From assembly GCA_040386295.1 (NCBI GenBank), contig JAZKFR010000156.1, forward strand, positions 1-15,681: DNA of 15,681 bases, in the 5' to 3' direction. Position numbers and translations under genes: made by a program. Below, one piece after another: positions 14,921 through 15,681 of the stretch; the stretch's first letter is position 1; the number at the start of each line of letters is the position of its first letter. The notes under the pieces are model-generated. The model searched no databases and was not told the origin of the DNA. It saw nothing but the letters and a program-made list of their open reading frames with translations. Origin of the DNA: JAZKFR01 sp040386295 (lineage in GTDB: Bacteria > Pseudomonadota > Gammaproteobacteria > Burkholderiales > Rhodocyclaceae).

Positions 14921-15681
14921 GTGAGCGATGAACGTAGACGTTATGCGCGTATCACCTTTAACTCCCCTGCCACCTTGATTCTGCAGGATCGAAATGTGGA
15001 CGTTTTAGTCGTCGATATTTCGCTCAAAGGCGTCTTACTGCGCCTGCCCGATGCCCCCGCCGACACCAACAACGCAGCCAGTTTCAACCTACTGTCTGCC
15101 TCTGCGCAAAGTGCTGCTGTTTTGCGCATTCGTCTTGACGCTGCTCAAGCGCACATTCGTATGGCTTTAGGGGTCGCCCGCGTTGAGGGCGATCAGGCCG
15201 GCTTTCTTTGCCAGCATATTGACCTGGACAGCGCAACCCACCTGCGTCGCTTGATTGAACTCAATCTAGGCGATGTTGCTCTGCTCGAACGTCCCCTGTC
15301 TGAACTGTCTAGCTCAGCGCAAGATCGGCAGATGGTGTTGTCGCACGCGGCGCCACGCGCCGTCGTTTTGTTGTCGGGCGGACTAGACTCAGCGACCGTA
15401 TTAGCGATTGCGCGCGCCGCCGGCTTCGCCTGCTATTGCCTGTCTTTTGATTACGGTCAGCGCCACCGTGCCGAGCTAGACGCTGCCGCCCACTTGGCGC
15501 GCACCTTGGGCGCCAGCGAACAGCGTGTACTCAAGCTAGCGCTGGCTCAATTTGGCGGCTCAGCGCTGACCGATCGCGCAATCGACATCCCAACCCATGC
15601 GCCCCTAGACTCGCTCACGAGCAATGCGCACAGCGAAATCCCCGTCACCTACGTCCCCGCGCGCAATACCGTGATGCTCTC
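14921..15681 (+). CDS. queC: Predicted PilZ-QueC fusion (c-di-GMP-binding-type domain + 7-cyano-7-deazaguanine synthase); cut by window edge
   Basis: One frame with no stop runs from GTG 14921 to the window end (253 complete codons). AGGAG lies 6 bases before the GTG. Residues 1-129 are a complete PilZ domain of the betaproteobacterial single-domain type: RRRYAR (Arg6 and Arg10, the RxxxR motif), DISLKG (Asp32, Ser34, Gly37), and the usual ending CQHIDLDSATHLRRLIELN followed by LGD and LLERPLSEL. After about eight linker residues (130-137) comes QueC, the ATP-dependent enzyme making preQ0: Met138, the PP-loop SGGLDS at 152-157, FDYGQRHRAEL, and YVPARNTVML. QueC normally starts at a Met like 138 (ATG 15332), but no ribosome site precedes it. 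The QueC zinc-ligand cysteines lie beyond the window. The alternative is two genes with a lost stop or a sequencing error between them. Confidence 0.85.
   Translation, partial: MSDERRRYARITFNSPATLILQDRNVDVLVVDISLKGVLLRLPDAPADTNNAASFNLLSASAQSAAVLRIRLDAAQAHIRMALGVARVEGDQAGFLCQHIDLDSATHLRRLIELNLGDVALLERPLSELSSSAQDRQMVLSHAAPRAVVLLSGGLDSATVLAIARAAGFACYCLSFDYGQRHRAELDAAAHLARTLGASEQRVLKLALAQFGGSALTDRAIDIPTHAPLDSLTSNAHSEIPVTYVPARNTVML

Overview
The window looks like a chromosome segment of a betaproteobacterium, most likely in the order Burkholderiales (Oxalobacteraceae or a near relative; the family is a guess). The evidence is a Burkholderiales-type trimeric porin, an S-adenosylhomocysteine (SAH) riboswitch in front of ahcY-metF, a YibF-like GST next to purB, and the tolB-pal-cpoB-queE-queC order. 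Base composition is moderate and there are no insertion sequences, tRNAs, rRNAs or CRISPR arrays. It is mostly housekeeping sequence with an accessory left end.

Layout. (1) 1-2264, minus strand: an exported 306-residue protein of unknown function, followed 26 bases later by a class-3-lipase-like protein that runs off the left edge. (2) 2577-3152, plus: an unrecognised lipoprotein. (3) 3246-6050, plus: a near-consensus promoter, an SAH riboswitch, ahcY and metF, which together recycle SAH and supply methyl groups for methionine synthesis. (4) 6409-7020, minus: a YibF-like glutathione transferase homologue. (5) 7320-8717, plus: purB. (6) 8889-10157, plus: a major porin with a textbook terminator. 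(7) 10279-10923, minus: ubiX, the flavin prenyltransferase of ubiquinone synthesis. (8) 11262-15681, plus: tolB, pal, cpoB (ybgF), queE and then queC, a probable envelope/queuosine operon with its own promoter at tolB. tolQRA are not adjacent.

The most unusual feature is at the right end. The reading frame that enters queC opens 411 bases earlier with a complete PilZ (c-di-GMP-binding type) domain and runs into the QueC PP-loop domain without a stop. The sequence therefore predicts a PilZ-QueC fusion, directly downstream of queE.

A second theme is two strong terminator-like hairpins placed inside the 5' coding part of the second gene of a pair: one 144 bases after the ahcY stop, inside metF, and one 20 bases after the pal stop, inside the cpoB signal-peptide region. 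Both could lower expression of the downstream gene or tie it to translation.
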